64,000 nt of DNA from Dipteronia dyeriana (GCA_032871835.1 CM065302.1:5083094-5147093), one strand, 5' to 3'; shown: positions 30,306 to 42,842, counted from the first letter of the stretch. Translations and numbers: made by a program. Notes: generated from the letters alone by a model not told the origin.

Positions 30306-30779
30306 CTATAATGTGATATCCTCACACAAAATAACACTCATATGAGCAATGTGCTCATGAAAGACCTCGGGTGCTAATCCCTTTGTAAGCGGATCCGCTA
30401 TCATAGAGTTTGTCTTAATGTGCTCTATAGATATATGTTCACTCTGCACTCTTTCCTTCACAACTAGGAACTTAATGTCAATATGCTTTGACCTAGATGA
30501 GCTCCAATTATTGTTAGAGTATAGCACTGCTGACTTATTGCCACAATATAGTTTGAGTGGTCTTTCAACACCCTCCAGAATGTGCAGCCCAATGACAAAA
30601 TTCCGCAACCGTATTCCATGGTTGGATGCCTCATAGCATACTACAAACTCTGCAACCATGGTGGAAAAAGCTATAAGTGTCTGTTTGACACTCCTCCAAG
30701 AAATAGCTCCACCAGCCAACTAGTATATGTAACCTGATGTAGATCTCCTACTGTCTTGGCATCCAACAAAATCAGAGTA
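30306..30779 (-). pseudogene. Element H Copia RNase H
   Basis: Minus-strand reading gives YSDFVGCQDSRRSTSGYIY, a stop, LAGGAISWRSVKQTLIAFST, MVAEFVVCYEASNHGIRLRN, LKLYCGNKSAVLYSNN, RSKHIDIKF and the typical end MIADPLTKGLAPEVFHEH. These are canonical Copia RNase H motifs. The Asp of LYCDNKSA is Gly here, so a catalytic acid is missing, and a TAG replaces a residue after GYIY. The domain starts abruptly at 30779 at the E insertion point. Confidence 0.9.
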
Positions 30780-31461
30780 TGAAAATGCCCTATGAAAGCA
30801 TGTATCTAATAACCTAGAGGGGGGGTGAATAGGTTTTGATCAAGTCAATTACCATTTTTTCTTGATTAGTCAGTATTAAAGATTCACCCAACAAACAATC
30901 AAATATACAACATAATGTGTAAATTACGAAAATATAAATAACACAAGATGTATACGTGGAAAGCCTTCCAAACGGGAAAAAATCACGAGTTGTTAAGTGA
31001 GCCACACTCGATCATAAAAATCCACTATATGAGTAAAAAGTTACACCCTTAAGTGATACACGGACTCTCACTCTCGATAACCTCAGGCTATGGCCACTAC
31101 CACTCACCACTCTTGGTTTAGTCTCTAGCGATATCCCTTGATCCACTGCTCTTGGCATGAGCACCACCTACTCTACCCCTCGGGCTTTTTACAGTGAATA
31201 CCTGACCAATTTCTTGCCAACCCACCCTTGGCTGCAAGGCTTCTCTTGCTTGTGCAACTTCACACCAAAGCCATAAGACTTTGACCCAATGAAGAGTATA
31301 TGGTCTAAGTGTATATATGAATCTATGCTCAAATGCAATAATGTGTAAGACCAAATACAAAACGCTCAACTAGATGTAGATAATGCAATATAACATCCTA
31401 GTTATTAACAATGCCTATATGCCCAAATATAAGGACTCAATTAGATGCAGATGAAATATAA
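30780..31461 (-). repeat. Element E 3' LTR, outer part
   Basis: Collinear with 55290-55990 of the 5' LTR (CTAATAACCTAGAGGGGG, CCACACTCGATC, GGTTATGGCCACTACCACTC-like). It stops at the F insertion; its last five bases TATAA are the F target duplication. Confidence 0.9.
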
Positions 31462-31639
31462 TGAAAAGCTCGTTTTTCATGATTTACATACCCGTCATTT
31501 TGTATAGTTTTGCTCTCGTTTTCTTTGCAAACTCCATCTTTTGATGTTCTAAGTACTTAAACAGGTCCTCTATAGCCAGGAGATATCCATGTGCGAAACC
31601 GGGAGCTTTCGGAGCAAAAAGAAGGTTTTAGCTCAATAT

Positions 31640-31990
31640 AGAACGAGAAGTGTGGTACGAGTACCGCACTAGAAGGAAGTGCGTACCGCACTTTGTACTG
31701 CGCAGCAGGACAATGGAAATACTAGAAGCAAGTGCGGTACGTAGTGTCAAAGTGAACCGAACTTCGTACCGTGCAGGAGAGCAGCAGAATTAGTGTGGTA
31801 CGTGGTGTCAAATTGAACCGCACTTCGTACCGCGTGAGATGGCAAAGGAAATTATACAAAGCTTCAAGTGCGGTACACGTACCGCACCAAAAGAAAACAC
31901 GAACCGCTCTTTGTACCGCGTAAGATTCCAGCAACTAAAATTAAACTGATGTGCGGTACGATGTGTCGAAGTGAACCGCACATTATGACA
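31640..31990. repeat. Array of GTGCGGTAC hairpin units in the F 5' LTR
   Basis: About five units of 60-80 bp each carry (A)GTG(C/T)GGTAC followed by TACCGCAC or GAACCGCAC(TT) and often CGTACCGCG. Examples are at 31648, 31732, 31794, 31867 (GTGCGGTACACGTACCGCAC, nearly perfect palindrome) and 31951. The array lies just upstream of the TATA box at 32143. It is rich in CG in an AT-rich element. Confidence 0.85.
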
Positions 31991-32142
31991 GATTTTGAAT
32001 ACTATGTTTCGCGAACAAAGGAATGGCTTTATTGTGGGACCCCCTCTCTTATCTTTGATTAAACATTGAGAGGGGATGTTCCTAGAGGCTGAGAGGGTGT
32101 CTTTAGGATCCTCCTACACAAGTGAGGGGGCTTCTTGTTGCC

Positions 32143-32149
32143 TATAAAG
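32143..32149 (+). promoter_or_regulatory. F LTR TATA box
   Basis: TATAAAG in CCTATAAAGTGAAGAGAG, repeated in the 3' LTR at 43535-43541. Position within the LTR fits the U3/R boundary. Confidence 0.65.
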
Positions 32150-33153
32150 TGAAGAGAGAGAGGTGAGAGAAGGGGGATCTGAGAATTAAAACACACACCA
32201 GACCAGCTTTGCTTCTTGACGATTTTGGGGCTCTCTCTTCATTTCTGAACCGAGTTCTTCAAGATTTGATAAGCTAGGGCAAGGTTTTGTTGATCCAATG
32301 AAGCTAGGGAAGCTCAAGCTACAAGAGATTGAAGCTACAATTTAGTTTTATCTCTTCAACTCTTCTCTTCTCTACTCTAGTTTCTTTATATTGATTCATG
32401 ATTTGTATTGATGTTAGCTCATCTATGTTTATTTTTGTATAGAATGAGCTTATTATTCTTATGTTAGAACTAGATGATGCTTAACCCTTGATTCATATGT
32501 GATAGACTCTTTGATTTCTCTATTTTTATACTTGTGGAGCTATATGGATGTTTTGAATGCTTAAAGCTTTTACTTAATTGATCATTTTGTAATCGATCTA
32601 TGGTTGGATGCAAAGTACCGAGAGGAGATGTATTTGACAATGATTAGATAAATTTTCACTATGCTTGACTAGAAAGTGCTAGAACCACTTGGCTAGCGTA
32701 TAGGGTTCAAATTGTATTCTAAGTGCTTAACGGGTCTATGCATATTGTCCGGATTGCTTGAGAAAGATTCTGAGTATGTATAGATACGATCTCTAATACA
32801 TCGAGAGAGGTTAGAGATTTGTTTATAACTATAGCATGTACATGGACGAATTAGGAGTCAAAGAACTCAAGTGTGCTATTGGGAAGGTTAAAGCGGATTC
32901 GAGTTCTAACATGTTTTCCATACATTTCTATAAGTGTTAAGTTAGATAATTTAGTTTGTGTTTGAGTTAGTTTACTGTATTGCAATTCTTGAAAACTCAT
33001 GTTTCAGGTTGTTCAAATAGTTGACAAGCCTTTGAATTCCAATAATTATAACCTTTTTCCCTGTGGGAACGATCCCTACATTGTCACTATATTATCATTC
33101 CGACCTCGTGCTATTGCGAGAGTCAACAAGTCTAGTTTGACACGATCAATTTT

Positions 33154-33171
33154 TGGTACCGCTGCTGGGGA
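33154..33171 (+). promoter_or_regulatory. Element F primer-binding site
   Basis: TGGTACCGCTGCTGGGGA follows the LTR by 5 bp. It is a two- to three-base variant of the TGGCGCCGTTGCCGGGGA site used by Athila elements. Confidence 0.8.
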
Positions 33172-33375
33172 ATTAAGTTGTATTTTATATTGGAAATATT
33201 TGGTTATAATTATTTTGAACCTTTTACTTTTAAATTTCTTATTGTATCATTTCAGGCAAGGTTCTCTTGTATACACCAACGTACAAGGAGTAACAGTCCG
33301 TAAGATTTACAATTTGATCAAGATATTGAAGGAATGACAAGGAGAAATCACTGAAATCGACGAAGAAATAGAGCA

Positions 33376-34750
33376 ATGGAAAATCTTACTGATGTTCAAA
33401 ATCCTTCCATTGTTACGGATCAACCAGAACTGGTCCAAGGACCAGTAGATATCATGGGAGTTGACCAAAGGAGCCTCCACGAGATTATCAGTTCAAGGGT
33501 GGACCAGAATTTTTCGTCCATTAGAAGACCAATAGCTACGGCTAATATCTTTTAGATCAAGCCAACTTTGATTCAAATGATCTTGAACACGATTTAGTTC
33601 TATGGCCATCCACATGAAGACCCGAACCAGCATCTTCAGAACTTCAACGAAATATGTGAGACCTTCCGCTACAATGGAGTAACAGAAAACTTCATCAAGC
33701 TGAAGTTGTTTCCGTTCTCTCTGAAGGACCGAGCGAAAGAATGGCTACAATAAATACCACCGGATTCCATTGAATTATTCGAGCAGTTGGCTCAGCAGTT
33801 TCTGAACAAGTATTTCCCTCTGGGAAAAGTTGCCCGCCTTCGGAGCGACATAACTTCCTTTGTGGCATTTGATAAGGAGAATCTATACGAATCATGGGAG
33901 AGATTCAATGAGCTGATTAGGAAGTGTCCACATAATGGATTGGCAAAATGGCAGATTCTGGAATCCTTTTACAATGGAATCTCATAAGCAACTAAGAATT
34001 TTATGGATGCAGCTTTATGAGGGTCGTTCCTGACCAAGAAATAGATGTGGCCTATGATTTCATAGAATGAATGGCCAGTAATAATAGCCATTAGGGGGAA
34101 GAAAGACAGGTGTTAAAAAATTACGTCCTCGAGGTTGACGAAATGACAAGTGTGAAGGCTCAGCTTGAATCACTTACTAAGCAAATGAATAGGATGAATG
34201 CGGGGAGGAGTCATGCTATAGTTGCTTGCTGTGAACTATGTTCAGGACCATATATGAGTTCGAATGTTAGGATGGGAACCTCTTTGCTTCAGAGTCGTCA
34301 GATCAAGTTGCTTTCGTTGGATATAATAGAAACTTCAGTAACCAACAAGCAACTCATAATCCTCAAAACAATCCCTTTTCAAACACGTATAACCCAGGTT
34401 GGAGAAACCATCCAAACTTCTCTTGGAAGGATAACCAACAACAACAACCACGACCACAACAGAATTTGATCCAGATTCAACCTCCAGGCTTTGACAACCA
34501 ACAGCAACTTCAGAGTTACAACCGATAAAATCCTAGTTATCAAATCCAGAATCGAGCTTTTGAGGCTGAAAGGAAGCCAGCAATTGAAGATCTTCTTTCC
34601 AAGTACTTGGTGAAGATAGACGGTCGCATGGACACCCGAGATGCCACACTTAAGAAGCTAGATGCTAATATGGACTAGATATCGCAACACAACCAAGCCT
34701 CAATTAAAAATTTAGAGATGTAAGTCGGTCAGTTAGCCAGAGGAGCCCAA
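33376..34750 (+). pseudogene. Element F gag
   Basis: The frame opens at an ATG at 33376 and runs with stops at about 33553, 33595, 33751 and 33985. The Retrotrans_gag capsid region includes HPHEDPNQHLQNFNEICETF, FPFSLKDRAKEWL, FLNKYFPLGKVARLRSDI and YESWERFNELIRKCPHNG. After 34000 the frame changes; NTYNPGWRNHPNFSWKDN (about 34385-34440), Gln-rich sequence and coiled-coil-like sequence follow, ending at a QLARG motif. A T-rich tract ending CATTTCAG at about 33256, between PBS and ATG, resembles a splice acceptor. Confidence 0.87.
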
Positions 34751-36110
34751 ATGAGACATCAATGGACCTTTCCTAGCGATACGATCACGAATCCGAAAGA
34801 TCAATGTCAAGCAATCACTCTAAGGAGTGGAAAGAATGTGGAGTTACCGAAGGACTTTGGGGTAAGAGAGGAGGTTGTGATGAAAGATAGAGAGGGAGTT
34901 GAGGTTGTTGAGAATGAAGAGTTGAGAAATGAGGAAGCGATCTTGGAAAAGGATCAAGAAAGTGAACCACCAACAACTCCACAAGTCAAAACATATGTTC
35001 CACCTATTCTATATCTGCAAAGGCTGAGAAAGCATAAGGATGCTCAGAGCTTTGTAAAGTTCTTGGAAATGTTCAAGAAATTGCACATCAACATCCTGCT
35101 TGCCGAAGCTCTAGCACAGATGTCGATCTATGTGAAGTTCTTGAAGGAGCTTCTATCTAACAAAAGGAAGCTAGAAGAGTTCAAAACGATGACTTTGACA
35201 GAAGAATGTAGTGATATACTACAGAACAAGCTTCCACCCAAATTGAAGGCTCCGGGGAAATTCACCATCCCTTGTACCATTGGTACGTCAGAATTCAGTG
35301 AGGCTTTAATTGATTCGGGAGCTAGCATTAATCTAATGTCGTTCTCAATTTTTCAAAAGTTGGGAGTCGAAGAAGTGACGCCTACCAATGTCACTTTACA
35401 ACTAGCGGATCGATCAATCAAGTATCCGAGATGAGTGATGGAAGATGTTTTGGTCAAGGTAGACAAGTTATACTTCCCAGTTGACTTCATAATTTTAGAC
35501 ATGGAAGAAGATGTAGAAGTACCTCTACTCTTAGGAAGACCTTTCTTGAAGACTGCCGGAGCTATGATAGACCTAAGGGATGACAAGATGACTTTAAGAG
35601 TTGGTGAGAAAAAAGTCGTATTTGATATGGTTAAAATTGTGAAGAAGCCGGATCCAATAGATGACTGTTTGAGAGTGGAGAGTATGGATACAAGTGTGGA
35701 TGAACTTCTAAGAATGAAGGAAATGGATGCACCTTTGCTAGCTTGCATCAGTAAAAGCGTAACAACTGAAGAAAAGGATGAGGAAGTAGCGGAGTGTGCG
35801 GCGAGTTTGGATGTAATACCGGTGTGGCGAACCAAGAATAGATGGAGATTCAAAGACCTTGGCCAAAGCAAGCCAAGAATTCCTCCTTCTATAGAAAGGC
35901 CTCATCTACTTAAGCTAAAAAAATTACCTTCTCACTTAAGGTATGCCTTCCTAGAAGAACCAACAAGTTTACCGGTGATTTTGTCATCTCTGTTGAATAA
36001 AGTGGAAGAAGAAAAGTTGTTGACAGTTCTTAGAAAGCATAAGAAGGCTATAGGGTGGTTTATTTCAGACATTAAGGGAATTAGCCCATCCTTGTGTATG
36101 CACAAGATCT
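34751..36110 (+). pseudogene. Element F protease and linker
   Basis: Sequence opens with CQAITLRSGK, the conserved Athila segment before the protease, followed by YVPPILYLQRLRK and FKKLHINILLAEALAQM. The protease core carries EALIDSGASINLMSFSIF (about 35305-35355), with catalytic D-S-G intact, then a stop at 35432 and LGRPFLKTAGAMIDLRDDKM (about 35530-35590). Two long frames (34751-35434 and 35435-36313) are both open for over 200 codons, so this part is among the best preserved in F. Confidence 0.87.
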
Positions 36111-37440
36111 TGATGGAAGAGCAGTTCAAGCCATCAGTGGAGCACCAGAGGAGATTAAACCCAAACATGAATGAGGTGGTAAAGGCAGAGATCTTAAAAC
36201 TTTTAGATGCAGGAATTATATATCCAATTTCGGATAGTCCGTGGGTGAGCTCGGTTCAGGTATTGCCAAAGAAGGGTGGGATCACCGTAGTACAAATGCC
36301 AATAATGAGTTGATTCCCACCCGAAAGATTTCAGAATGGAGAGTGTGTATAGACTACCAGAAGCTGAATAGGGCTATAAGGAAAGATCATTTCCCGGTGC
36401 CTTTTATTGATCAGATGCTTGAAAGATTGGTGGGACACGAATACTACTGTTTCCTTGATGGTTAATTAGGATATAACCAAATCCTTATAGACCCCGAAGA
36501 CCAGGAAAAGACCACATTCACATGTTATTATGGGACATTTACCTAAAGATGAATGTCGTTTGGGTTATGTAATGCTCTGGTTACGTTCCAAAGGTGTATG
36601 ACGACAAATTCTCCGACATGGTAGAGAAGTTTATAGAAGCCTTTATGGATGACTTCTTGACTTTCGGGACATCTTTTGACAACTGTTTGAAAAAATTGAC
36701 ATTTGTGTTGGAGAGATGTGAGGAAACGAATCTTGTTCTCAATTAGAAGAAGTGTCTATTTATGGTAAAATAAGGGATAATGCTTAGTCATCGAATTTCA
36801 AGCTAAGGAATAGAAGTGGATAGAGCAGAGATTGAAGTGATAGAGAAGTTACCACCTCTTGTGTCAATTAAAGGCATTAGGAGTTTCTTGGGGCAGGCCG
36901 GGTTTTACAGGTGCTTTATCAAAGACTTTTCTAAAATTTTGAAACCCTTGTGTACTTTATTGATGAAAGATTCACCATTTGTATTTGATGCAGGGTGTCA
37001 TATAGCTTTTGACCTCTTGAAGAAAGAACTTACATCAGCTCCTATCATTTCTGCCCCAGATTGGAGTTTGTCGTTCAAATTAATGTGCGATGCTAGTGAT
37101 TTTACGGTGGGAGCAGTTTTGAGGCAACGGAAAGAGAAGAGGCTTCATGTGATCTACTATGCAAGCCAAACCTTGAATGATGCCCAGGTCAACTATGCAA
37201 CAACAGAAAATGAGCTTTTGGCTATAGTGTTTGCATTCGACAAATTTAGATCGTACTTGGTAGGTTCAAATGTCATCGTGTACACAGATCATGCAGCCAT
37301 CAAGTATTTGTTGAATAAGAAAGATGCGAAGCCTCGATTGATAAGATGGGTTTTGCTCCTACAAGAGTTTGACTTGGAGATCAAGGACAAGAAAGGAACA
37401 GAGAACCTTGTAGCAGACCACTTATCCAGGTTAGAAAGAG
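36111..37440 (+). pseudogene. Element F reverse transcriptase and RNase H
   Basis: RT starts PSVEHQRRLNPNMNEVVKAE, then ILKLLDAGIIYPISDSPWVS. A frameshift near 36290 leads to ISEWRVCIDYQKLNRAIRKD and FLDG, with a stop at 36463. The catalytic region reads EAFMDDFLTFGTS (about 36636-36675). It is followed by several stops until the frame reopens at 36816 ([20 protein letters not shown]). RNase H spans about 37080-37440 with [33 protein letters not shown] and [20 protein letters not shown], ending [12 protein letters not shown]. The RT is badly damaged; RNase H is open. Confidence 0.88.
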
Positions 37441-38806
37441 ACGAGAAGGAAGAGGTAGTGATTCCAATCAATGAGCAATTTCTAGATGAGCAGCTCTTTG
37501 CTTTGAAAGATCTGATGGTTTTATGGTTTACCGACTATGTGAACTATCTAGCTAGCGCTATCATGCCAATTGACATGAACTATAACCAGAGGAAGAGGTT
37601 TTTGCATGAAGTAAAGTGGTATTTACGGGATGAGCCATTGTTGTTCCGAACTTGTATGGATGGAATGATAAGAAGGTGCTTACCGGAAGAGGAGATGAAT
37701 AGCGTATTAGGCCATTGTCACTCTAGAGAGTGTGGGGGACATTTTGGTGGAATCCGAATAGTAAGAAAGATTCTTCAGTCGGGTTTCTGGTGGCCTACCC
37801 TTTTTCATGATGCTAGAAGCTTTGTAAAAGCGTGCGACCGGTGCCAAAGAGCCGGAAACATCAGTAAAAGGGATGAAATGCCATTGAATTTCTTGTTGGA
37901 GGTGGAGTTATTTGATGTGTGGGGTCTAGACTTCATAGGCACTTTCCCAAATTCACACAGGAATCAATACATACTGGTAGCAGTGGACTATGTGTCCAAA
38001 TGGGTTGAAGCTGTGGCCACTTCAGCAAGTGATGTGAAAATAGTCACTGAGTTTCTGAAGAAACATATTTTCTCACTGTTTGGCACACCAAGGGCAATAG
38101 TGAGTGATGGAGGGTCACATTTCCGCAATAAACAATTTGAATTATTGCTAAGAAAATATGGTGTAAGGCATAGAGTGACCACTCCTTACCATCCGTAAGC
38201 AAACGGACAAGCTGAAATATTGAACCGCGAGCTTAAAAGTATTCTAAGAAGACCGTGGGGGTTCGGAGAAAAGATTGGGCAAAACAGCTCGATGATGCGT
38301 TATGGGCATACAGAACCGCTTTCAAGACTCCAATTGGCATGTCTCCTTTTAGGTTGGTGTTCGGAAAAGCATGTCACTTCCCAGTTGAGTTAGAGCACAA
38401 AGCCTTTTAGGCGGTAAAGGCACTAAACTTCGATATGAGATCTGCTGGTGTAAAGAGACTCATCCAGTTGAATGAGCTAGACGAAATACATCTAGATGCT
38501 TATAAGAATGCTCGGATTTACAAAGAGAAAAGTAAGAAATGGCATGATAATCGATTAGTGAAGAAGGACATTCAGATGGGTAACCAAGTCTTACTGTACA
38601 ACTCAAGACTTCGTCTCTTCCCTGGAAAGTGGAAGAGCAAATGGACAAGGCCATATACTGTGAAACATGTTTTCCCATATGGAACGATTGAGATCGAAAA
38701 TAACGCAAGGGAAAGCTTCAAGGTAAAAGGAAAAAGGATGAAAATCTACCTGGAGCATGATACAGAACAAATCATGGAGGTAATCCACCTCCGAGACCCC
38801 ACCTGA
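37441..38806 (+). pseudogene. Element F integrase
   Basis: The HHCC domain carries [15 protein letters not shown] and CDRCQRAG (about 37715-37855). The core has [13 protein letters not shown] (first Asp), [14 protein letters not shown] (second Asp) and, after a TAA at 38198, [14 protein letters not shown] (Glu). A frameshift after about 38250 leads to the C-terminal domain ending RMKIYLEHDTEQIMEVIHLR (38435-38806). D, D and E residues are all present, so the loss is by stop and frameshift. Confidence 0.89.
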
Positions 38807-39043
38807 TAACGAAGGAAAGGTACCATATTTGTAAATAGTAAGTTTAGTTTTTAGTTTAATTTAAGTTTCCTTTCGAATGGCATAATTGTTTTTGGTTTTA
38901 TTTCATGCTGGAACACCCATTTTCACCTTCACATTTGATGTTATTTTGTGAGTTTTGAAAGAGTATAGAAGTGTAAATAGGAGGGAGAAAATTCTGGGAA
39001 AAGAATCGCGAAAATGGAATGCCTTAATCAGGCCAATGTTGGT
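38807..39043 (+). other. Element F inter-ORF spacer
   Basis: AT-rich, no gene recognised, up to the internal hairpin array. Confidence 0.4.
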
Positions 39044-39262
39044 GATAGGTGCGGTACGCGTACCGCACCAAAAGGAAGTTCAAACCGCGCTGCGTACCAC
39101 GCAGCAGAGTAGAAGAATTTTAATACCCAAGTGCGGTATGTAGCGTCGATGCGAACCGCAACACGTACCGTGCCTGGGAATAAAACAAGCATTTACCGCG
39201 CCATATGCAGGTAAGTGCGGTACGAAGTGACGAAGTGAACCGCACTTCGTACCGCATCTCGT
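39044..39262. repeat. Internal GTGCGGTAC palindrome array of F
   Basis: Contains GTGCGGTACGCGTACCGCAC at 39049-39068, the core of a 22-bp perfect palindrome (39048-39069). It is followed by AAACCGCGCTGCGTACC, AAGTGCGGTATGTAGCG, CGAACCGCAACACGTACCG and AAGTGCGGTACGAAGTGACG...GAACCGCACTTCGTACCGC. Same unit type as in both LTRs, but located between pol and the third ORF. Confidence 0.9.
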
Positions 39263-39908
39263 GAGAATTTTTGAGATTTAAAGAGCCAAGTCTCGACATT
39301 CTCTCATTCTCACCCTCTCTCCCCTTTTTTCAAAACTCTCTCAAGCTAAGGCCTTCCACGAATTCAACCGGTATGTAACTCTAACATCCTCTTCTCTCTC
39401 TTTATCTTTTATTCATGGAATCATGCCCTAGATTAAGCATATTTCAATCAAAATAAGCTAGGGCATAGTTTTATGTATGATTAGGGTTTCGAAATTTTGG
39501 AGGTTTTTCTTGTAGTTTCTTTTCTTGAGTTTCAATTTGTTATGTAGACCACAATCACACACAAAATACCATAATATAGTATTTATAGATTGTTTGAGCA
39601 ATTTTTGTGTGTGGATTTGTGGGTTTTTGAAAAGATTCCAATTTTAAGGTGATTGTGGGTGAAATTGAGTTGTTTTTAATATTTGTGTGAGTAGTTTTTC
39701 ACCTATGATGGAAGAATAATCGATAAATTGGGCTATATTTGTGGCTATACTTGACATCAATTTTGTGAATGCTTAAAAGGAGATTGATGCTTTGGGTTGT
39801 CATATTGATTGTGTTGTTTGAAATGATAGAACTAAGAGTGGTTACAGATTTGCGTGTTTTTGTGTTTTCTTGGTTTGTTTTTGTAGGAACATAATCTCCT
39901 AGTTAAAG
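39263..39908 (+). other. Element F spacer, possible antisense-free leader of ORF3
   Basis: CT-rich stretch (39300-39410) followed by T/G-rich sequence ending TTTTTGTAGGAACATAATCT just before the ORF3 ATG. It has the look of a leader with an intron acceptor (TTTTTGTAG at about 39880-39888). Inference only. Confidence 0.35.
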
Positions 39909-41188
39909 ATGCCACCCAAGAAGAATACAAAGTCCGTTCCGACCAGAATGAGGAAGGTCGGATCATCATCCAGAGCGACACAGCAGTGTGTGCAGAACCG
40001 TGATTACGGGAGACAGATGGAAAAGCTCAATGAAGCAAACATCATTTTTTAGAGAGGTATGCAACTTGTGGAACTCAAGGACACACCAATCCCTACTACA
40101 ATGACACAACGAGGATGACAGAATTTTGTCAGTGTCCCGGCGGACACCAATGTTTCATTGGTAAAAGAGTTCTACGCCAGTATAATACCAGAGGCAGTGA
40201 AGGAAGGTAGACCATTTTTGGTAAGAGACATACCGGTCATGATCAATGCCATCAAGATCAACGCTCACTTTGGCACATCAGACTACCCACAATTCAGCAA
40301 AAGGTATAGGAGTAGGCATAACACTAAGTCAAGTTTGGCTATGGCGCTCAAAGGGACAGATGATGGTGTGTGTGAGCATTAAGCAGTCAGAGCTTCCTCA
40401 TGAGTTGGCGTTTTAGAAACCTTTTTAACACTTTCTCTCTTCTGCCAACCACTCACAGAACTACAGTTTCAGAGCCGAGAGTAGATTTACTCAGTTGCAT
40501 TCAAGATCAGACAAAGATTGATATAGGCCAAGTTATAATGAATGCAATTTTAGAGGCAACCTCGATTAATGTGCATCTGTAAGCAAAGCCAAGGTCAATC
40601 ATCTTTCCTAGCCTTATCACTGCTCTCCTGAAAAAGGAAGGAGTCCTAGAAATTGCCACAGATGAAGTAAAGATCAACCTCATGGGGGACCTTAATAAAA
40701 GATCATGGCAGAACGTTACAATCAAAGCCAAGGAAAAGAAAAGGATGAGGATTACTAAGGGTCCATCTAGCACTCCGAGTGAAGAGGAACCTGATTTCAA
40801 ATTTGGGGAATCAGAGGAAGAGGACCAGGACTACGAGGACCCTGCATCACAGTCCATGCTAGCCAAGATTCTGAGCGCTGTAGAGGGCATCCAGCTTGGT
40901 ATGACTGGCCTCGAGGATAGCCTGCAGGTAGTGAGGGGGAGGACAGATCTGATCCATTCTAGGATGGATCTCTTTGAGGAAGAGATCAGAGATCAGAGAG
41001 ATGATATTGCTGACATCCAGAGGCAAGCTGGCTTCCAGACTTATCAGAGGAGGAGGAGACCTCGCCCGTCTTCTACCGACATCTCAATTTTAGAGGACCA
41101 GGCTGCCCAGAGGGCTGCAACAGAGGCTGAGAGGGTTCGAGCAGAGGAGGCAGCTGCATGGCAGGACAGAGGAAATGGACACATATAG
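39909..41188 (+). pseudogene. Element F third ORF (putative plant transposon protein)
   Basis: ATG at 39909 starts MPPKKNTKS. A domain follows with ELKDTPIPTTMTQRG, NFVSVPADTNVSLVKEFYAS, IIPEAVKEGRPFLVRDIPVM and HFGTSDYPQFSK, the region often labelled putative plant transposon protein in Athila-type elements. Stops fall near 40050 and 40116 (a TGA where Trp is usual) and 40380, and there is a frameshift. The C-terminal part (40682-41188) is acidic (SEEEPDFKFGESEEEDQDYE) then a coiled coil and an Ala/Glu-rich end. In this position some Athila elements carry an env-like ORF, but I see no signal peptide or membrane helix. Function unknown. Confidence 0.75.
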
Positions 41189-42842
41189 CGCTAGCAGTCT
41201 GCTACCAATATATACTAACAAACTTTTGTGTTTATGTTTGTTATTTCCATATTATTATTGTTTTATTGATTATAACTAGTAGACTTAGCATATGTTACTA
41301 AATGTGTGGATAACTCATTTTGGTTTTTGTTTAGCATAATTCGGATTTTTTCGGATTTATTTAGTTTTCACTTCGAATTTTCATTCAGAATAATGTTAGA
41401 TTTGGTTTGGGGGTGTTGGAATATAAATTTAGAGAACATGATACATTGTACAAAAAAATTTGTTTTTCTTGCTAAGTAGAATTTCAGAGCACTAATCCTG
41501 CTTGAACGAGATGCTTTTGGGTTGTGCCTTTTTCAGGCATTTGTTGCATGCTTTGTACCACTAGGGTTGTACTTACTAAAGCCGTACCACATGGCTTTTA
41601 CACATCTTACTGGGCTCTATAGTGTCCCAGTGAAGAGGGTAGCGCGCTTTAAATGTTTAGGTCATTAGTGGAGACTACCCTGAAAGTATATAGAATCCAG
41701 AAATGCGTCACTTAAGCGATAATGTTATTTATCTCTCTATACACTTTTCCGTTAGGCATTTAGGAGGCATCATTAGGAATTAGGCATGTTTGTAATTCTT
41801 TATGAGTTTGTTGTCATGGTTTCATTTTCACTTGTTCTATACCTTTTGAGATGAAGTATGTTTATGTGTGAAACCTGAGACAATGGCCTAAACACGTCCC
41901 ATAACCGTGTGTGCTAAAAATTTCCATGCAAATTTACCTAGCCATGTTACACACTACATCCCAAATCCTAAACACAAACCCAACCCCATGCTATAATCAT
42001 GACTTGGTTGTTCTAATGAAGGCTTAAATAAAGAAGCTTGGTAAATTGTGCAGTTCGAAATGCAGCCAAATGAACCATCTTGATATAGATTTATATATTG
42101 ATTTCTCTAAAAAAATAAGAGAGAGAATTGATGCCAAAGAATAAAAAAGTTGTGCCAATCAACACCTTTACATCCACTTAATTCTCTTGTGTATAATCAA
42201 CGCCTAGTTAATTGGGCTAGCAAATAAGGTTACTCATTTTTGTACTTCATATATCCAAGCTCGATCACTAGCCTCACCTGTATCTATACCAGCCCAGCCT
42301 CGTCATACCATTGACATAAACCCAGTGAAACAAAATAGAAGTTCTAGCTGATCCTTGGAAAGGACTTGTTTTTGAAAATGTTACCATGGTAAAATGATAT
42401 TGTCTGATTCTTGTTAACTTTTTCACTTCTCCTAAAATACTAACGTTCAAAGATTTTCATATGTGCACATTTCTTAATCTTTTCATGCATAACTCCAGTG
42501 TTGCGCATATGCTTGTTGAGTGAGCCTAGGATCTGTGTGGAAAAATGAGAGTTGAATCTGGTAAGGTTTAGAGTCAAGGTGAAATGCAGTCATATGACTT
42601 TTGTGTTAGATACTTATGGATCTAGAGTCACAATGTAGCCTGGAATTGCAATCCTTCGTGTTGAAGCACCTTGGTCTACACTCCTCAGTGGTCTTAGCAT
42701 GCTAGTTTTTTTATTTTTGATTCACCCAAATCCGCAACTCGTTCTTCAGTTGATTTAGCAAGAAATAAAGTAAATCTAGATATAGTTTAGTTCTCTTACA
42801 ATTTTTTTTCCCATGTTTTGCTCGAGGACGAGCAAAAATTCT
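41189..42842 (+). other. Element F long 3' untranslated region
   Basis: About 1.65 kb without a coding frame. It contains GGTTTGGGGGTGTTGG at about 41404, a second PPT-like purine run well upstream of the real one. Confidence 0.6.

Larger units (their letters stand above)
29493..30779 (-). mobile_element. Element H: Ty1/Copia 3' portion, minus strand
   Basis: On the minus strand this segment contains the end of pol (RNase H), a 3' UTR, a polypurine tract and a 393-bp LTR. Its 5'-ward continuation, the RT C-terminus, is found at 57562-57830, so H was split by the 26.8-kb insertion of E. The left LTR border is at TGATAGCGGAAGC (29493). Confidence 0.8.
31462..33148 (+). repeat. Element F 5' LTR
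   Basis: Starts TGAAAAGCTCG and ends GACACGATCA, with TATAAAG at 32143-32149 and the U5 motif GTGGGAACGATCCCTAC near 33063. Closely matches 42856-44556. The U3 carries the palindromic GTGCGGTAC array. Confidence 0.93.

Noticed and set aside
31640..31990. Regularly spaced palindromic repeats resembling a CRISPR array
   Set aside because: Units vary in length and sequence, there are no unique spacers of constant size, they recur in both LTRs, and the host is a plant.
39909..41188. Envelope-like gene in the Athila element
   Set aside because: No signal peptide, no transmembrane segment; the domain matches the putative plant transposon protein type instead.
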